Positions 8,788-21,798 of a stretch of DNA of 64,000 bases are shown one piece after another. The stretch's first letter is position 1, and each line of letters opens with the position of its first letter. The position numbers and the translations under genes were made by a program. Origin of the DNA: Nemertoderma westbladi (lineage: Eukaryota; Xenacoelomorpha; Nemertodermatida; Nemertodermatidae); the NCBI GenBank assembly GCA_032718475.1, contig JAUCBJ010005560.1:1-64000 (forward strand), read 5' to 3'. The notes below the pieces were generated by a model. It made no database searches. It was not told the DNA's origin and saw only the letters and a list, made by a program, of their open reading frames with translations.

Positions 8788-11700
8788 GTTAGCGTCCAAA
8801 ACAGTGAAATAAAGTTCAATGCAAACAAACAACCGATGAGGTTAGAGTCCAAAACAGTGAAATAAAGTTCAATGCAAACAAACAACCGATGAGGTTAGAG
8901 TCCAAAACAGTGAAATAAAGTACAATGTAAACAAACAACTGATGAGGTTAGAGTCCAAAACAGTGAAATAAAGTTCAATGCAAACAAACAACTGATGAGG
9001 TTAGAGTCCAAAACAGTGAAATAAAGTTCAATGCAAACAAACAACTGATGAGGTTAGAGTCCAAAACAGTGAAATAAAGTTCAATGCAAACAAACAACTG
9101 ATGAGGTTAGAGTCCAAAACAGTGAAATAAAGTTCAATGCAAACAAACAACCGATGAGGTTAGAGTCCAAAACAGTGAAATAAAGTTAAATGTAAACAAA
9201 CAACCGATGAGGTTAGAGTCCAAAACAGTGAAATAAAGTTCAATGGAAACAAACAACCGATGAGGTTAGAGTCCAAAACAGTGAAATAAAGTTCAATGCA
9301 AACAAACAACCGATGAGGTTAGAGTCCAAAACAGTGAAATAAAGTACAATGTAAACAAACAACTGATGAGGTTAGAGTCCAAAACAGTGAAATAAAGTTC
9401 AATGCAAACAAACAACTGATGAGGTTAGAGTCCAAAACAGTGAAATAAAGTTCAATGCAAACAAACAACTGATGAGGTTAGAGTCCAAAACAGTGAAATA
9501 AAGTTCAATGCAAACAAACAACTGATGAGGTTAGAGTCCAAAACAGTGAAATAAAGTTCAATGCAAACAAACAACTGATGAGGTTAGAGTCCAAAACAGT
9601 GAAATAAAGTTCAATGCAAACAAACAACCGATGAGGTTAGAGTCCAAAACAGTGAAATAAAGTTAAATGTAAACAAACAACCGATGAGGTTAGAGTCCAA
9701 AACAGTGAAATAAAGTTCAATGGAAACAAACAACCGATGAGGTTAGAGTCCAAAACAGTGAAATAAAGTTCAATGCAAACAAACAACCGATGAGGTTAGA
9801 GTCCAAAACAGTGAAATAAAGTACAATGTAAACAAACAACTGATGAGGTTAGAGTCCAAAACAGTGAAATAAAGTTCAATGCAAACAAACAACTGATGAG
9901 GTTAGAGTCCAAAACAGTGAAATAAAGTTCAATGCAAACAAACAACTGATGAGGTTAGAGTCCAAAACAGTGAAATAAAGTTCAATGCAAACAAACAACT
10001 GATGAGGTTAGAGTCCAAAACAGTGAAATAAAGTTCAATGCAAACAAACAACCGATGAGGTTAGAGTCCAAAACAGTGAAATAAAGTTAAATGTAAACAA
10101 ACAACCGATGAGGTTAGAGTCCAAAACAGTGAAATAAAGTTCAATGGAAACAAACAACCGATGAGGTTAGAGTCCAAAACAGTGAAATAAAGTTCAATGC
10201 AAACAAACAACCGATGAGGTTAGAGTCCAAAACAGTGAAATAAAGTTCAATGCAAACAAACAACCGATGAGGTTAGAGTCCAAAACAGTGAAATAAAGTA
10301 CAATGTAAACAAACAACTGATGAGGTTAGAGTCCAAAACAGTGAAATAAAGTTCAATGCAAACAAACAACTGATGAGGTTAGAGTCCAAAACAGTGAAAT
10401 AAAGTTCAATGCAAACAAACAACTGATGAGGTTAGAGTCCAAAACAGTGAAATAAAGTTCAATGCAAACAAACAACTGATGAGGTTAGAGTCCAAAACAG
10501 TGAAATAAAGTTCAATGCAAACAAACAACCGATGAGGTTAGAGTCCAAAACAGTGAAATAAAGTTCAATGTAAACAAACAACCGATGAGGTTAGAGTCCA
10601 AAACAGTGAAATAAAGTTCAATGGAAACAAACAACCGATGAGGTTAGAGTCCAAAACAGTGAAATAAAGTTCAATGCAAACAAACAACCGATGAGGTTAG
10701 AGTCCAAAACAGTGAAATAAAGTACAATGTAAACAAACAACCGATGAGGTTAGAGTCCAAAACAGTGAAATAAAGTTCAATGTAAACAAACAACCGATGA
10801 GGTTAGAGTCCAAAACAGTGAAATAAAGTTCAATGCAAACAAACAACTGATGAGGTTAGAGTCCAAAACAGTGAAATAAAGTTCAATGCAAACAAACAAC
10901 TGATGAGGTTAGAGTCCAAAACAGTGAAATAAAGTTCAATGCAAACAAACAACCGATGAGGTTAGAGTCCAAAACAGTGAAATAAAGTTCAATGTAAACA
11001 AACAACTGATGAGGTTAGAGTCCAAAACAGTGAAATAAAGTTCAATGGAAACAAACAACCGATGAGGTTAGAGTCCAAAACAGTGAAATAAAGTTCAATG
11101 GAAACAAACAACCGATGAGGTTAGAGTCCAAAACAGTGAAATAAAGTTCAATGCAAACAAACAACCGATGAGGTTAGAGTCCAAAACAGTGAAATAAAGT
11201 ACAATGTAAACAAACAACTGATGAGGTTAGAGTCCAAAACAGTGAAATAAAGTTCAATGCAAACAAACAACTGATGAGGTTAGAGTCCAAAACAGTGAAA
11301 TAAAGTTCAATGCAAACAAACAACTGATGAGGTTAGAGTCCAAAACAGTGAAATAAAGTTCAATGCAAACAAACAACTGATGAGGTTAGAGTCCAAAACA
11401 GTGAAATAAAGTTCAATGCAAACAAACAACTGATGAGGTTAGAGTCCAAAACAGTGAAATAAAGTTCAATGCAAACAAACAACCGATGAGGTTAGAGTCC
11501 AAAACAGTGAAATAAAGTTAAATGTAAACAAACAACCGATGAGGTTAGAGTCCAAAACAGTGAAATAAAGTTCAATGGAAACAAACAACCGATGAGGTTA
11601 GAGTCCAAAACAGTGAAATAAAGTTCAATGCAAACAAACAACCGATGAGGTTAGAGTCCAAAACAGTGAAATAAAGTACAATGTAAACAAACAACCGATG

Positions 11701-14700
11701 AGGTTAGAGTCCAAAACAGTGAAATAAAGTTAAATGTAAACAAACAACCGATGAGGTTAGAGTCCAAAACAGTGAAATAAAGTTCAATGGAAACAAACAA
11801 CCGATGAGGTTAGAGTCCAAAACAGTGAAATAAAGTACAATGTAAACAAACAACCGATGAGGTTAGAGTCCAAAACAGTGAAATAAAGTTAAATGTAAAC
11901 AAACAACTGATGAGGTTAGAGTCCAAAACAGTGAAATAAAGTTCAATGCAAACAAACAACTGATGAGGTTAGAGTCCAAAACAGTGAAATAAAGTTCAAT
12001 GCAAACAAACAACCGATGAGGTTAGAGTCCAAAACAGTGAAATAAAGTTCAATGCAAACAAACAACCGATGAGGTTAGAGTCCAAAACAGTGAAATAAAG
12101 TACAATGTAAACAAACAACTGATGAGGTTAGAGTCCAAAACAGTGAAATAAAGTTCAATGCAAACAAACAACTGATGAGGTTAGAGTCCAAAACAGTGAA
12201 ATAAAGTTCAATGCAAACAAACAACTGATGAGGTTAGAGTCCAAAACAGTGAAATAAAGTTCAATGCAAACAAACAACTGATGAGGTTAGAGTCCAAAAC
12301 AGTGAAATAAAGTTCAATGCAAACAAACAACCGATGAGGTTAGAGTCCAAAACAGTGAAATAAAGTACAATGTAAACAAACAACTGATGAGGTTAGAGTC
12401 CAAAACAGTGAAATAAAGTTCAATGCAAACAAACAACTGATGAGGTTAGAGTCCAAAACAGTGAAATAAAGTTCAATGCAAACAAACAACTGATGAGGTT
12501 AGAGTCCAAAACAGTGAAATAAAGTTCAATGCAAACAAACAACTGATGAGGTTAGAGTCCAAAACAGTGAAATAAAGTTCAATGCAAACAAACAACCGAT
12601 GAGGTTAGAGTCCAAAACAGTGAAATAAAGTTAAATGTAAACAAACAACCGATGAGGTTAGAGTCCAAAACAGTGAAATAAAGTTCAATGGAAACAAACA
12701 ACCGATGAGGTTAGAGTCCAAAACAGTGAAATAAAGTTCAATGGAAACAAACAACCGATGAGGTTAGAGTCCAAAACAGTGAAATAAAGTTCAATGCAAA
12801 CAAACAACCGATGAGGTTAGAGTCCAAAACAGTGAAATAAAGTACAATGTAAACAAACAACTGATGAGGTTAGAGTCCAAAACAGTGAAATAAAGTTCAA
12901 TGCAAACAAACAACTGATGAGGTTAGAGTCCAAAACAGTGAAATAAAGTTCAATGCAAACAAACAACTGATGAGGTTAGAGTCCAAAACAGTGAAATAAA
13001 GTTCAATGCAAACAAACAACTGATGAGGTTAGAGTCCAAAACAGTGAAATAAAGTTCAATGCAAACAAACAACTGATGAGGTTAGAGTCCAAAACAGTGA
13101 AATAAAGTTCAATGCAAACAAACAACCGATGAGGTTAGAGTCCAAAACAGTGAAATAAAGTTAAATGTAAACAAACAACCGATGAGGTTAGAGTCCAAAA
13201 CAGTGAAATAAAGTTCAATGGAAACAAACAACCGATGAGGTTAGAGTCCAAAACAGTGAAATAAAGTTCAATGCAAACAAACAACCGATGAGGTTAGAGT
13301 CCAAAACAGTGAAATAAAGTACAATGTAAACAAACAACTGATGAGGTTAGAGTCCAAAACAGTGAAATAAAGTTCAATGCAAACAAACAACTGATGAGGT
13401 TAGAGTCCAAAACAGTGAAATAAAGTTCAATGCAAACAAACAACTGATGAGGTTAGAGTCCAAAACAGTGAAATAAAGTTCAATGCAAACAAACAACTGA
13501 TGAGGTTAGAGTCCAAAACAGTGAAATAAAGTTCAATGCAAACAAACAACCGATGAGGTTAGAGTCCAAAACAGTGAAATAAAGTTAAATGTAAACAAAC
13601 AACCGATGAGGTTAGAGTCCAAAACAGTGAAATAAAGTTCAATGGAAACAAACAACCGATGAGGTTAGAGTCCAAAACAGTGAAATAAAGTTCAATGCAA
13701 ACAAACAACCGATGAGGTTAGAGTCCAAAACAGTGAAATAAAGTTCAATGCAAACAAACAACCGATGAGGTTAGAGTCCAAAACAGTGAAATAAAGTACA
13801 ATGTAAACAAACAACTGATGAGGTTAGAGTCCAAAACAGTGAAATAAAGTTCAATGCAAACAAACAACTGATGAGGTTAGAGTCCAAAACAGTGAAATAA
13901 AGTTCAATGCAAACAAACAACTGATGAGGTTAGAGTCCAAAACAGTGAAATAAAGTTCAATGCAAACAAACAACTGATGAGGTTAGAGTCCAAAACAGTG
14001 AAATAAAGTTCAATGCAAACAAACAACCGATGAGGTTAGAGTCCAAAACAGTGAAATAAAGTTAAATGTAAACAAACAACCGATGAGGTTAGAGTCCAAA
14101 ACAGTGAAATAAAGTTCAATGGAAACAAACAACCGATGAGGTTAGAGTCCAAAACAGTGAAATAAAGTTCAATGCAAACAAACAACCGATGAGGTTAGAG
14201 TCCAAAACAGTGAAATAAAGTACAATGTAAACAAACAACCGATGAGGTTAGAGTCCAAAACAGTGAAATAAAGTTAAATGTAAACAAACAACCGATGAGG
14301 TTAGAGTCCAAAACAGTGAAATAAAGTTCAATGGAAACAAACAACCGATGAGGTTAGAGTCCAAAACAGTGAAATAAAGTACAATGTAAACAAACAACCG
14401 ATGAGGTTAGAGTCCAAAACAGTGAAATAAAGTTAAATGTAAACAAACAACTGATGAGGTTAGAGTCCAAAACAGTGAAATAAAGTTCAATGCAAACAAA
14501 CAACTGATGAGGTTAGAGTCCAAAACAGTGAAATAAAGTTCAATGCAAACAAACAACTGATGAGGTTAGAGTCCAAAACAGTGAAATAAAGTTCAATGCA
14601 AACAAACAACCGATGAGGTTAGAGTCCAAAACAGTGAAATAAAGTTAAATGTAAACAAACAACCGATGAGGTTAGAGTCCAAAACAGTGAAATAAAGTTC

Positions 14701-17540
14701 AATGGAAACAAACAACCGATGAGGTTAGAGTCCAAAACAGTGAAATAAAGTTCAATGCAAACAAACAACCGATGAGGTTAGAGTCCAAAACAGTGAAATA
14801 AAGTACAATGTAAACAAACAACTGATGAGGTTAGAGTCCAAAACAGTGAAATAAAGTTCAATGCAAACAAACAACTGATGAGGTTAGAGTCCAAAACAGT
14901 GAAATAAAGTTCAATGCAAACAAACAACTGATGAGGTTAGAGTCCAAAACAGTGAAATAAAGTTCAATGCAAACAAACAACTGATGAGGTTAGAGTCCAA
15001 AACAGTGAAATAAAGTTCAATGCAAACAAACAACTGATGAGGTTAGAGTCCAAAACAGTGAAATAAAGTTCAATGCAAACAAACAACCGATGAGGTTAGA
15101 GTCCAAAACAGTGAAATAAAGTTAAATGTAAACAAACAACCGATGAGGTTAGAGTCCAAAACAGTGAAATAAAGTTCAATGGAAACAAACAACCGATGAG
15201 GTTAGAGTCCAAAACAGTGAAATAAAGTTCAATGCAAACAAACAACCGATGAGGTTAGAGTCCAAAACAGTGAAATAAAGTACAATGTAAACAAACAACT
15301 GATGAGGTTAGAGTCCAAAACAGTGAAATAAAGTTCAATGCAAACAAACAACTGATGAGGTTAGAGTCCAAAACAGTGAAATAAAGTTCAATGCAAACAA
15401 ACAACTGATGAGGTTAGAGTCCAAAACAGTGAAATAAAGTTCAATGCAAACAAACAACTGATGAGGTTAGAGTCCAAAACAGTGAAATAAAGTTCAATGC
15501 AAACAAACAACCGATGAGGTTAGAGTCCAAAACAGTGAAATAAAGTTAAATGTAAACAAACAACCGATGAGGTTAGAGTCCAAAACAGTGAAATAAAGTT
15601 CAATGGAAACAAACAACCGATGAGGTTAGAGTCCAAAACAGTGAAATAAAGTTCAATGCAAACAAACAACCGATGAGGTTAGAGTCCAAAACAGTGAAAT
15701 AAAGTTCAATGCAAACAAACAACCGATGAGGTTAGAGTCCAAAACAGTGAAATAAAGTACAATGTAAACAAACAACTGATGAGGTTAGAGTCCAAAACAG
15801 TGAAATAAAGTTCAATGCAAACAAACAACTGATGAGGTTAGAGTCCAAAACAGTGAAATAAAGTTCAATGCAAACAAACAACTGATGAGGTTAGAGTCCA
15901 AAACAGTGAAATAAAGTTCAATGCAAACAAACAACTGATGAGGTTAGAGTCCAAAACAGTGAAATAAAGTTCAATGCAAACAAACAACCGATGAGGTTAG
16001 AGTCCAAAACAGTGAAATAAAGTTAAATGTAAACAAACAACCGATGAGGTTAGAGTCCAAAACAGTGAAATAAAGTTCAATGGAAACAAACAACCGATGA
16101 GGTTAGAGTCCAAAACAGTGAAATAAAGTTCAATGCAAACAAACAACCGATGAGGTTAGAGTCCAAAACAGTGAAATAAAGTACAATGTAAACAAACAAC
16201 CGATGAGGTTAGAGTCCAAAACAGTGAAATAAAGTTAAATGTAAACAAACAACCGATGAGGTTAGAGTCCAAAACAGTGAAATAAAGTTCAATGGAAACA
16301 AACAACCGATGAGGTTAGAGTCCAAAACAGTGAAATAAAGTACAATGTAAACAAACAACCGATGAGGTTAGAGTCCAAAACAGTGAAATAAAGTTAAATG
16401 TAAACAAACAACTGATGAGGTTAGAGTCCAAAACAGTGAAATAAAGTTCAATGCAAACAAACAACTGATGAGGTTAGAGTCCAAAACAGTGAAATAAAGT
16501 TCAATGCAAACAAACAACCGATGAGGTTAGAGTCCAAAACAGTGAAATAAAGTACAATGTAAACAAACAACCGATGAGGTTAGAGTCCAAAACAGTGAAA
16601 TAAAGTTAAATGTAAACAAACAACTGATGAGGTTAGAGTCCAAAACAGTGAAATAAAGTTCAATGCAAACAAACAACCGATGAGGTTAGAGTCCAAAACA
16701 GTGAAATAAAGTACAATGTAAACAAACAACCGATGAGGTTAGAGTCCAAAACAGTGAAATAAAGTTAAATGTAAACAAACAACCGATGAGGTTAGAGTCC
16801 AAAACAGTGAAATAAAGTTCAATAGAAACAAACAACCGATGAGGTTAGAGTCCAAAACAGTGAAATAAAGTTCAATGCAAACAAACAACCGATGAGGTTA
16901 GTGTCCAAAACAGTGAAATAAAGTACAATGTAAACAAACAACCGATGAGGTTAGAGTCCAAAACAGTGAAATAAAGTTCAATGTAAACAAACAACCGATG
17001 AGGTTAGAGTCCAAAACAGTGAAATAAAGTACAATGTAAACAAACAACCGATGAGGTTAGAGTCCAAAACAGTGAAATAAAGTTCAATGTAAACAAACAA
17101 CCGATGAGGTTAGAGTCCAAAACAGTGAAATAAAGTACAATGTAAACAAACAACCGATGAGGTTAGAGTCCAAAACAGTGAAATAAAGTACAATGTAAAC
17201 AAACAACCGATAAGGTTAGAGTCCAAAACAGTGAAATAAAGTTCAATGTAAACAAACAACCGATGAGGTTAGAGTCCAAAACAGTGAAATAAAGTACAAT
17301 GTAAACAAACAACCGATGAGGTTAGAGTCCAAAACAGTGAAATAAAGTACAATGTAAACAAACAACCGATGAGGTTAGAGTCCAAAACAGTGAAATAAAG
17401 TTCAATGTAAACAAACAACCGATGAGGTTAGAGTCCAAAACAGTGAAATAAAGTACAATGTAAACCAACAACCGATGAGGTTAGAGTCCAAAACAGTGAA
17501 ATAAAGTACAATGTAAACAAACAACCGATGAGGTTAGAGT
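8761..17540 (+). repeat. 53-bp satellite derived from an exon end and splice donor
   Basis: About 166 head-to-tail copies of a 53-bp unit in 8.8 kb. The unit contains GTTCAATGCAAACAAACAAC, CGATGAGGTTAGAGTCC and AAAACAGTGAAATAAA. The first copy is partly coding: its first 27 bases are the end of exon D and the next bases are that exon's donor (GATGAG|GTTAGC). Later copies read GATGAG|GTTAGAG, so each carries a donor-like site. Variable positions (CCGATG or CTGATG; TTCAATGCA, TACAATGTA, TTAAATGTA, TTCAATGGA) recur in a fixed order, giving a higher-order pattern of roughly nine to ten units. The array occupies most of the intron between exons D and E. Confidence 0.97.
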
Positions 17541-18467
17541 AGTAATAAGGCATCAGAATGCGCAGTGGAGCGTTGGACTAGGAATTTCCGGTTAATTTTT
17601 TTGTGAGTAAGATTGATAGTAAACCATTCAAGGAGACAATTTATGCGTTAGTAGACGCGGACCTTTGTGCGATTTGTGCTTGTTAATTTATCATTCTGAC
17701 ATACTACTATTAATTAAATATAATTGAACTGCAAAACCCAATGTTTTAATAAATTGATGACACTGAACCAACCGTCAACCTACTATACGACAATCACTCC
17801 AACTGTTGTGTTGCTGCCACGAAGGACGACTGCACCCCATTTTCTACCCCTACTATCTTTAAAAATTTTGGAATACTCAAACGCTATGCTTAACATTATT
17901 TTCATATTTTCTGTATTTCTGAAAAATTGTTGAAGCAGGTTAGTTCTCATCGCTTTTAGATTGTTAAATACTATTATCAAAGCTTGGAAGTTGTTTAAAA
18001 CTGTTGCCATAATGCCTTGTGTTTTCGGTTTTCGAGATTATCATACCGCTTACGCTTAACATTAGTTTATTTATTCAAAATAATAATTAACAATTAGTAC
18101 GAATAATGTCAAGTTTATTAACAGTTACTGTGAGTTTAATGTTCATTATCATGTGGTGGGTGGGGCGAGCCACGTAAGCCCAGGTGAGCCTTGTCTTAGC
18201 GCAGGGGTTATAATTAGTGGACCCGTCTCTCATCGTCGTTGTCGAAAATGTTTGAACGCTAATAAGTTTGTTAATCGTTGATTAAATGGAACCAAACTTG
18301 GTACACAGTCATGTAGTTTATAAAAAGTTTATGAATTATACAAACAGACAGACTTCTATATAGTTCATTTGTTGACATCTAGGGTGCGAATGACTAAGTC
18401 CTCTAATTGTACCACCTAGGCAACGCTCACCTTGACTTAATTGTGCGCGAAGGCCCCACGAACGTGT
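17541..18467. other. Spacer, no gene seen
   Basis: Unique sequence after the 53-bp array. It has short open frames of about 70 codons on both strands without domain features. It lies downstream of the bHLH gene and probably includes its 3' UTR. Confidence 0.5.
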
Positions 18468-19133
18468 TCATTCATGAATACAACTAGAAGTCTTATCCAT
18501 TCTGGTTACATTAAACAGATTCACGGGTTTCTGACCAGCAATTCCATTGTCCTCGCCCCAACCTTGCTTCAGACTCCTAATGGAAATATCCTCTGGGTCC
18601 TTCCCATTGGATATCTCCACCATAAAGCTGATATATATAATAGCCAATCGCAACGTTTCTATCCGACTCAAGCGCTTCTCGTAGGTTAGTATGGGAACTT
18701 TCTTACGGAGTTCGTCGAACGCCTCGTTCAGACTGTACATTCTCCGCCGTTCTCGAATGTTGGCGGCTCTTCGTTGCGCGAACGTTGTCACTCGTTTTCG
18801 ACCTTTGGGGAGTCTCATTGCCGCGGTCCCGACTACCGCGTTCGGGACACCTTGGTGTCGCATCCCGTCTCGCTCGACCAATGAGGGACCCCCGTACATA
18901 AGAGGCGCGGTTCGGATCATGTTGTAAGAACCGGCGCGATGTCGTGATTGGTTGCCGGGTGTTAACCACTTGCGGTCGATTGGTAGATGATAGTCGCCTA
19001 CCATTGGTTGGTATTGGTAGCCATGGTGAAACGGTTGACCACGGGGGACGGTCATATATTCTCGATTGCGGTCGGATGAATTAGATGGATATAACGGATA
19101 ATTTAAATTGCCTCCATAACCATGGCCATGCAT
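18468..19133 (-). CDS. FERD3L: Fer3-like bHLH transcription factor
   Basis: A 221-residue single-exon frame with a basic helix-loop-helix domain at about residues 118-173. The basic region is [12 protein letters not shown], helix 1 is [14 protein letters not shown], and helix 2 is [15 protein letters not shown]. The loop and second helix ([16 protein letters not shown]) are the Fer3/NATO3 and PTF1A signature, and the lack of a long C-terminal region favours Fer3-like. Such factors bind E-boxes as heterodimers with E proteins and act in neural, notably floor-plate, differentiation. The N terminus is Gly-, Tyr- and His-rich (MHGHGYGG) and unrecognised. The start is the upstream-most ATG in frame. 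Human FERD3L is also single-exon, so lack of introns is not unusual here. The gene lies antisense in the host intron between exons D and E. Confidence 0.9.
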   Translation of the reverse strand: MHGHGYGGNLNYPLYPSNSSDRNREYMTVPRGQPFHHGYQYQPMVGDYHLPIDRKWLTPGNQSRHRAGSYNMIRTAPLMYGGPSLVERDGMRHQGVPNAVVGTAAMRLPKGRKRVTTFAQRRAANIRERRRMYSLNEAFDELRKKVPILTYEKRLSRIETLRLAIIYISFMVEISNGKDPEDISIRSLKQGWGEDNGIAGQKPVNLFNVTRMDKTSSCIHE

Positions 19134-20179
19134 ATTAATTCTAACTACTTTACGTATTTGTGAATGAAAATTAAAAAAAAAACTAAAAATTTAAATAGCA
19201 GCAATGCTTTTTATGTCTTAGTTGTATTCTTATAATAATATTTTGGTAACATTCAACAAAATATTTTGTTTATCGCGGAGGTAAAGTGATTGTTTTACGA
19301 AGTTCGAGACATTAAAATACTTGAGAGACTTCCCGACGCTAAGCGATTCGTTTACGTAGGAAGTAATTAGCGGTCGTTAAATCCCTTCCTGTTGATAGCG
19401 TTGTGTTCGTTAATAAATACCACTGCTGTTACCGATAAGGTCTGGCGGTATTATTACTCCTTCTATCATGCCGCTTCCATCGCTACAAATTATTTTAATG
19501 GTAACACGTGCGAGAAATCTGAGAGGCTAACGCTTTTATCCAATAGTATTTACCGAGAGAGCTATCTTATCTGCCACTTTAATTCATTGTTGACTAACTT
19601 TCCGCCTGGGAGGAGGCCAATTGTTAATGTTAAGAGAGGCCTGAACTTTACACTCCCCGTTCCCTACAGAGGGCCCCTTTGATGCACACATTGTGAAACA
19701 GATACATGTATTTATTGCTCAGTGGACGAGACTGGCCATCTTCCAATGCAAAGCTGAATGAAGGAAGAGTCGATTAAACATGGAAATAATAATATGCTTC
19801 TTATGATGCGAGTTTGTTCCATTTGAGTTATTTAAATACCCCCCCCCCCCCCCCCCCCCCACAACTCCTGAGATTTATTAGGTTTCTTTACTTAAATTTT
19901 CAACCAAATTGAACTAATAATTTAATTTTCTAACAATCATAGCATCCCATCTGCCTGTCTATATTAGTATCATTAATTATTAAAATTCTTAACTTATGTT
20001 TGTATTACTTTCTCTAAGGCAATCTTCGTGTTTATTAGCTCAGCGTAGCAGCATTTCTGGCAGTGTATTTATTGGTGAACTATTAATAATGGAACAACAA
20101 CAATTATAATCTAAAATATTCCCCTTAATATTAATTAACTTACCTTTATATTTCCGAATTTATATTGTCATTACCGCAG
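19134..20179. other. Spacer upstream of bHLH gene
   Basis: AT-rich sequence holding the probable promoter side of the bHLH gene, although no motif can be assigned. It contains a run of about 20 C near 19842-19860. No other gene is seen before the acceptor of exon E. Confidence 0.5.
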
Positions 20180-20338
20180 ATATCGCAGTTACAAACCAGT
20201 TTGGCATCGTGGAAAGGCGGCGATAGCGACTATGTGGAGATGTTGAAATGTGAGATTAAAAAGAGAGACGATCAAGTTCAAAAGTATAAATGGGATATGA
20301 TATCGGCACAGGATAAGAGAGACCAAGCACTGGCTGAG
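20180..20338 (+). CDS. Coiled-coil protein, exon E
   Basis: 53 codons, phase 0 (acceptor TTACCGCAG, donor GAG|GTAAGT). The peptide starts ISQLQTSLASWKGGDSDYVE and continues as KKRDDQVQKYKWDMISAQDK. The same length as exons B and G (159 bp) suggests duplicated modules. Confidence 0.88.
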
Positions 20339-20904
20339 GTAAGTAAGACTTAATATTTACATACCGACAACCTGCTTTTCATATTGACTGTAAAGAAAAT
20401 CCCATTTCCATCACAACACGGAGATCAGTAAATCAAATATTATTTAAGTGGCCCAAAATTACCATTACTAAATTATTATAAATATCGGTATTTACTAATA
20501 TTATTATTTGGTTATGTTCCATTTGTAAGCATGCTAAGACCAATGTTATAGAAAAATGTACTTTCCTGTTATGCAATAGGAAATTAAAATATCTCAGGTG
20601 AATTAATAATTGTACGGTTTAGACTTAGATCCAAAGCAACACATAAATAACAATGCGATTTAAAACCCTTCAACTGGTGAATAACCCTAAAATCCTATCA
20701 AATATTCGTTTTGTTTCGTTTTTTATCAATCTTTGAAATTTTCGTTTCATACATTTTAAATTAGTTTTTCTTTTCGTTTCGTTTTCTGCTAGAAATTTTG
20801 ATTTTATAAAATAAAAGTTTTAAGTAGAACAGCCCCCCCCCCCCCCCCCCCACCATACTAACACCCCAAGGAGGAATAGCAATAAAATAGTCTCTCTACT
20901 AAGT
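20339..20904. other. Start of intron E-F, no gene seen
   Basis: AT-rich DNA with a run of about 18 C near 20833-20850. No feature other than the adjacent SINE. Confidence 0.5.
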
Positions 20905-21183
20905 TTAGACGATGTGTGTCTTACATGTGTTTTCACGATGTCAACTAGCAAAAAGCAAGCAAACAGTCGGCCGAAGCCGGAGGCGACCCGAAGGCTCCTC
21001 TTTCGATAGTTGCTACCCGAGGGTAGGGGTGGGCGCTACTCCTATCCCAAGATTTGCTCCCAGTTATTTAACTGGTGCTCATTTTATCGACCCCAGTGGA
21101 TGAAAGGCTGAGTGGACCCTGGCGGGGCTGAACCTACAACCAATAGATTGCAGGCCCGGCGCTCAACCAACTGAGCTACCCAT
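20905..21183 (-). mobile_element. tRNA-derived SINE
   Basis: On the minus strand the element opens with a tRNA-like head. The box A region GGTAGCTCAGTTGGTTGAGC is the complement of 21161-21180, and the box B region GTTGTAGGTTCAGCCC is the complement of 21125-21140. The body follows, with the words CCAGGGTCCACTCAGCC and TCGATAAAATGAGCACC. The 3' end near 20905 is not sharply defined. SINEs are transcribed by RNA polymerase III from boxes A and B and are mobilised by LINE machinery. This is not a functional tRNA gene, because the anticodon arm does not fold convincingly. Confidence 0.75.
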
Positions 21184-21798
21184 GTCAACTACTCCCTTAC
21201 AAAGAACAACCAAACGGGAACAGACTTTGTGAGAACTCATCTGAGTTTATACAAGTCAGACACATTAAAAAAATACCAAATACAAAATAATAAGGTCATG
21301 GGAGCCTGCCATAGTTCATGAGTTTTTACCAGTTTAGGACCTAATATCTGAGAAATGATGCTACCTTGTTGTTTATTTGGATCTCCCGTTCTTGTTTCAT
21401 ACAATGCAAGTCCTGAAAGAAACCAGAACCACCAACGATATATTAGTACAAAAATGGAACTATTCTGTTTATCAGTTAAGTCTTGTTTCGGTCGCAAAGC
21501 CTCAGTTTATGGAATAGTTATCCATGGATGGCGTTACAATTTATCAAGCAGAAGATTTTGGCCTTTTACAAAAGTAAATTTAGCATTTCTCAAAGGAAAT
21601 AATTTGATAAATTATTATTAAAAGTCATACCTGAAATGTTGTACTACTGTATGGCATACTACGTTGCTGTAAACCCAATATATGTGGCTGTGTCAACCGC
21701 TCTTCTTTAATTCATATAAGCGAATATCATATTCCCGGCAACAAATAGTTTGGTCATAAACATAAAAATATCATCACAATAAAATAGTAATTATATTA
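21184..21798. other. Spacer, no gene seen
   Basis: AT-rich sequence between the SINE and the MAK16 stop codon. It probably includes the MAK16 3' UTR. Confidence 0.5.

Noticed and set aside
8761-17540. CRISPR-like regular array
   Set aside because: The repeat is contiguous 53-bp tandem DNA without unique spacers, in an animal intron.
21125-21180. Possible true tRNA gene on the minus strand
   Set aside because: Boxes A and B are present, but the acceptor and anticodon stems do not pair convincingly and a SINE body follows directly.
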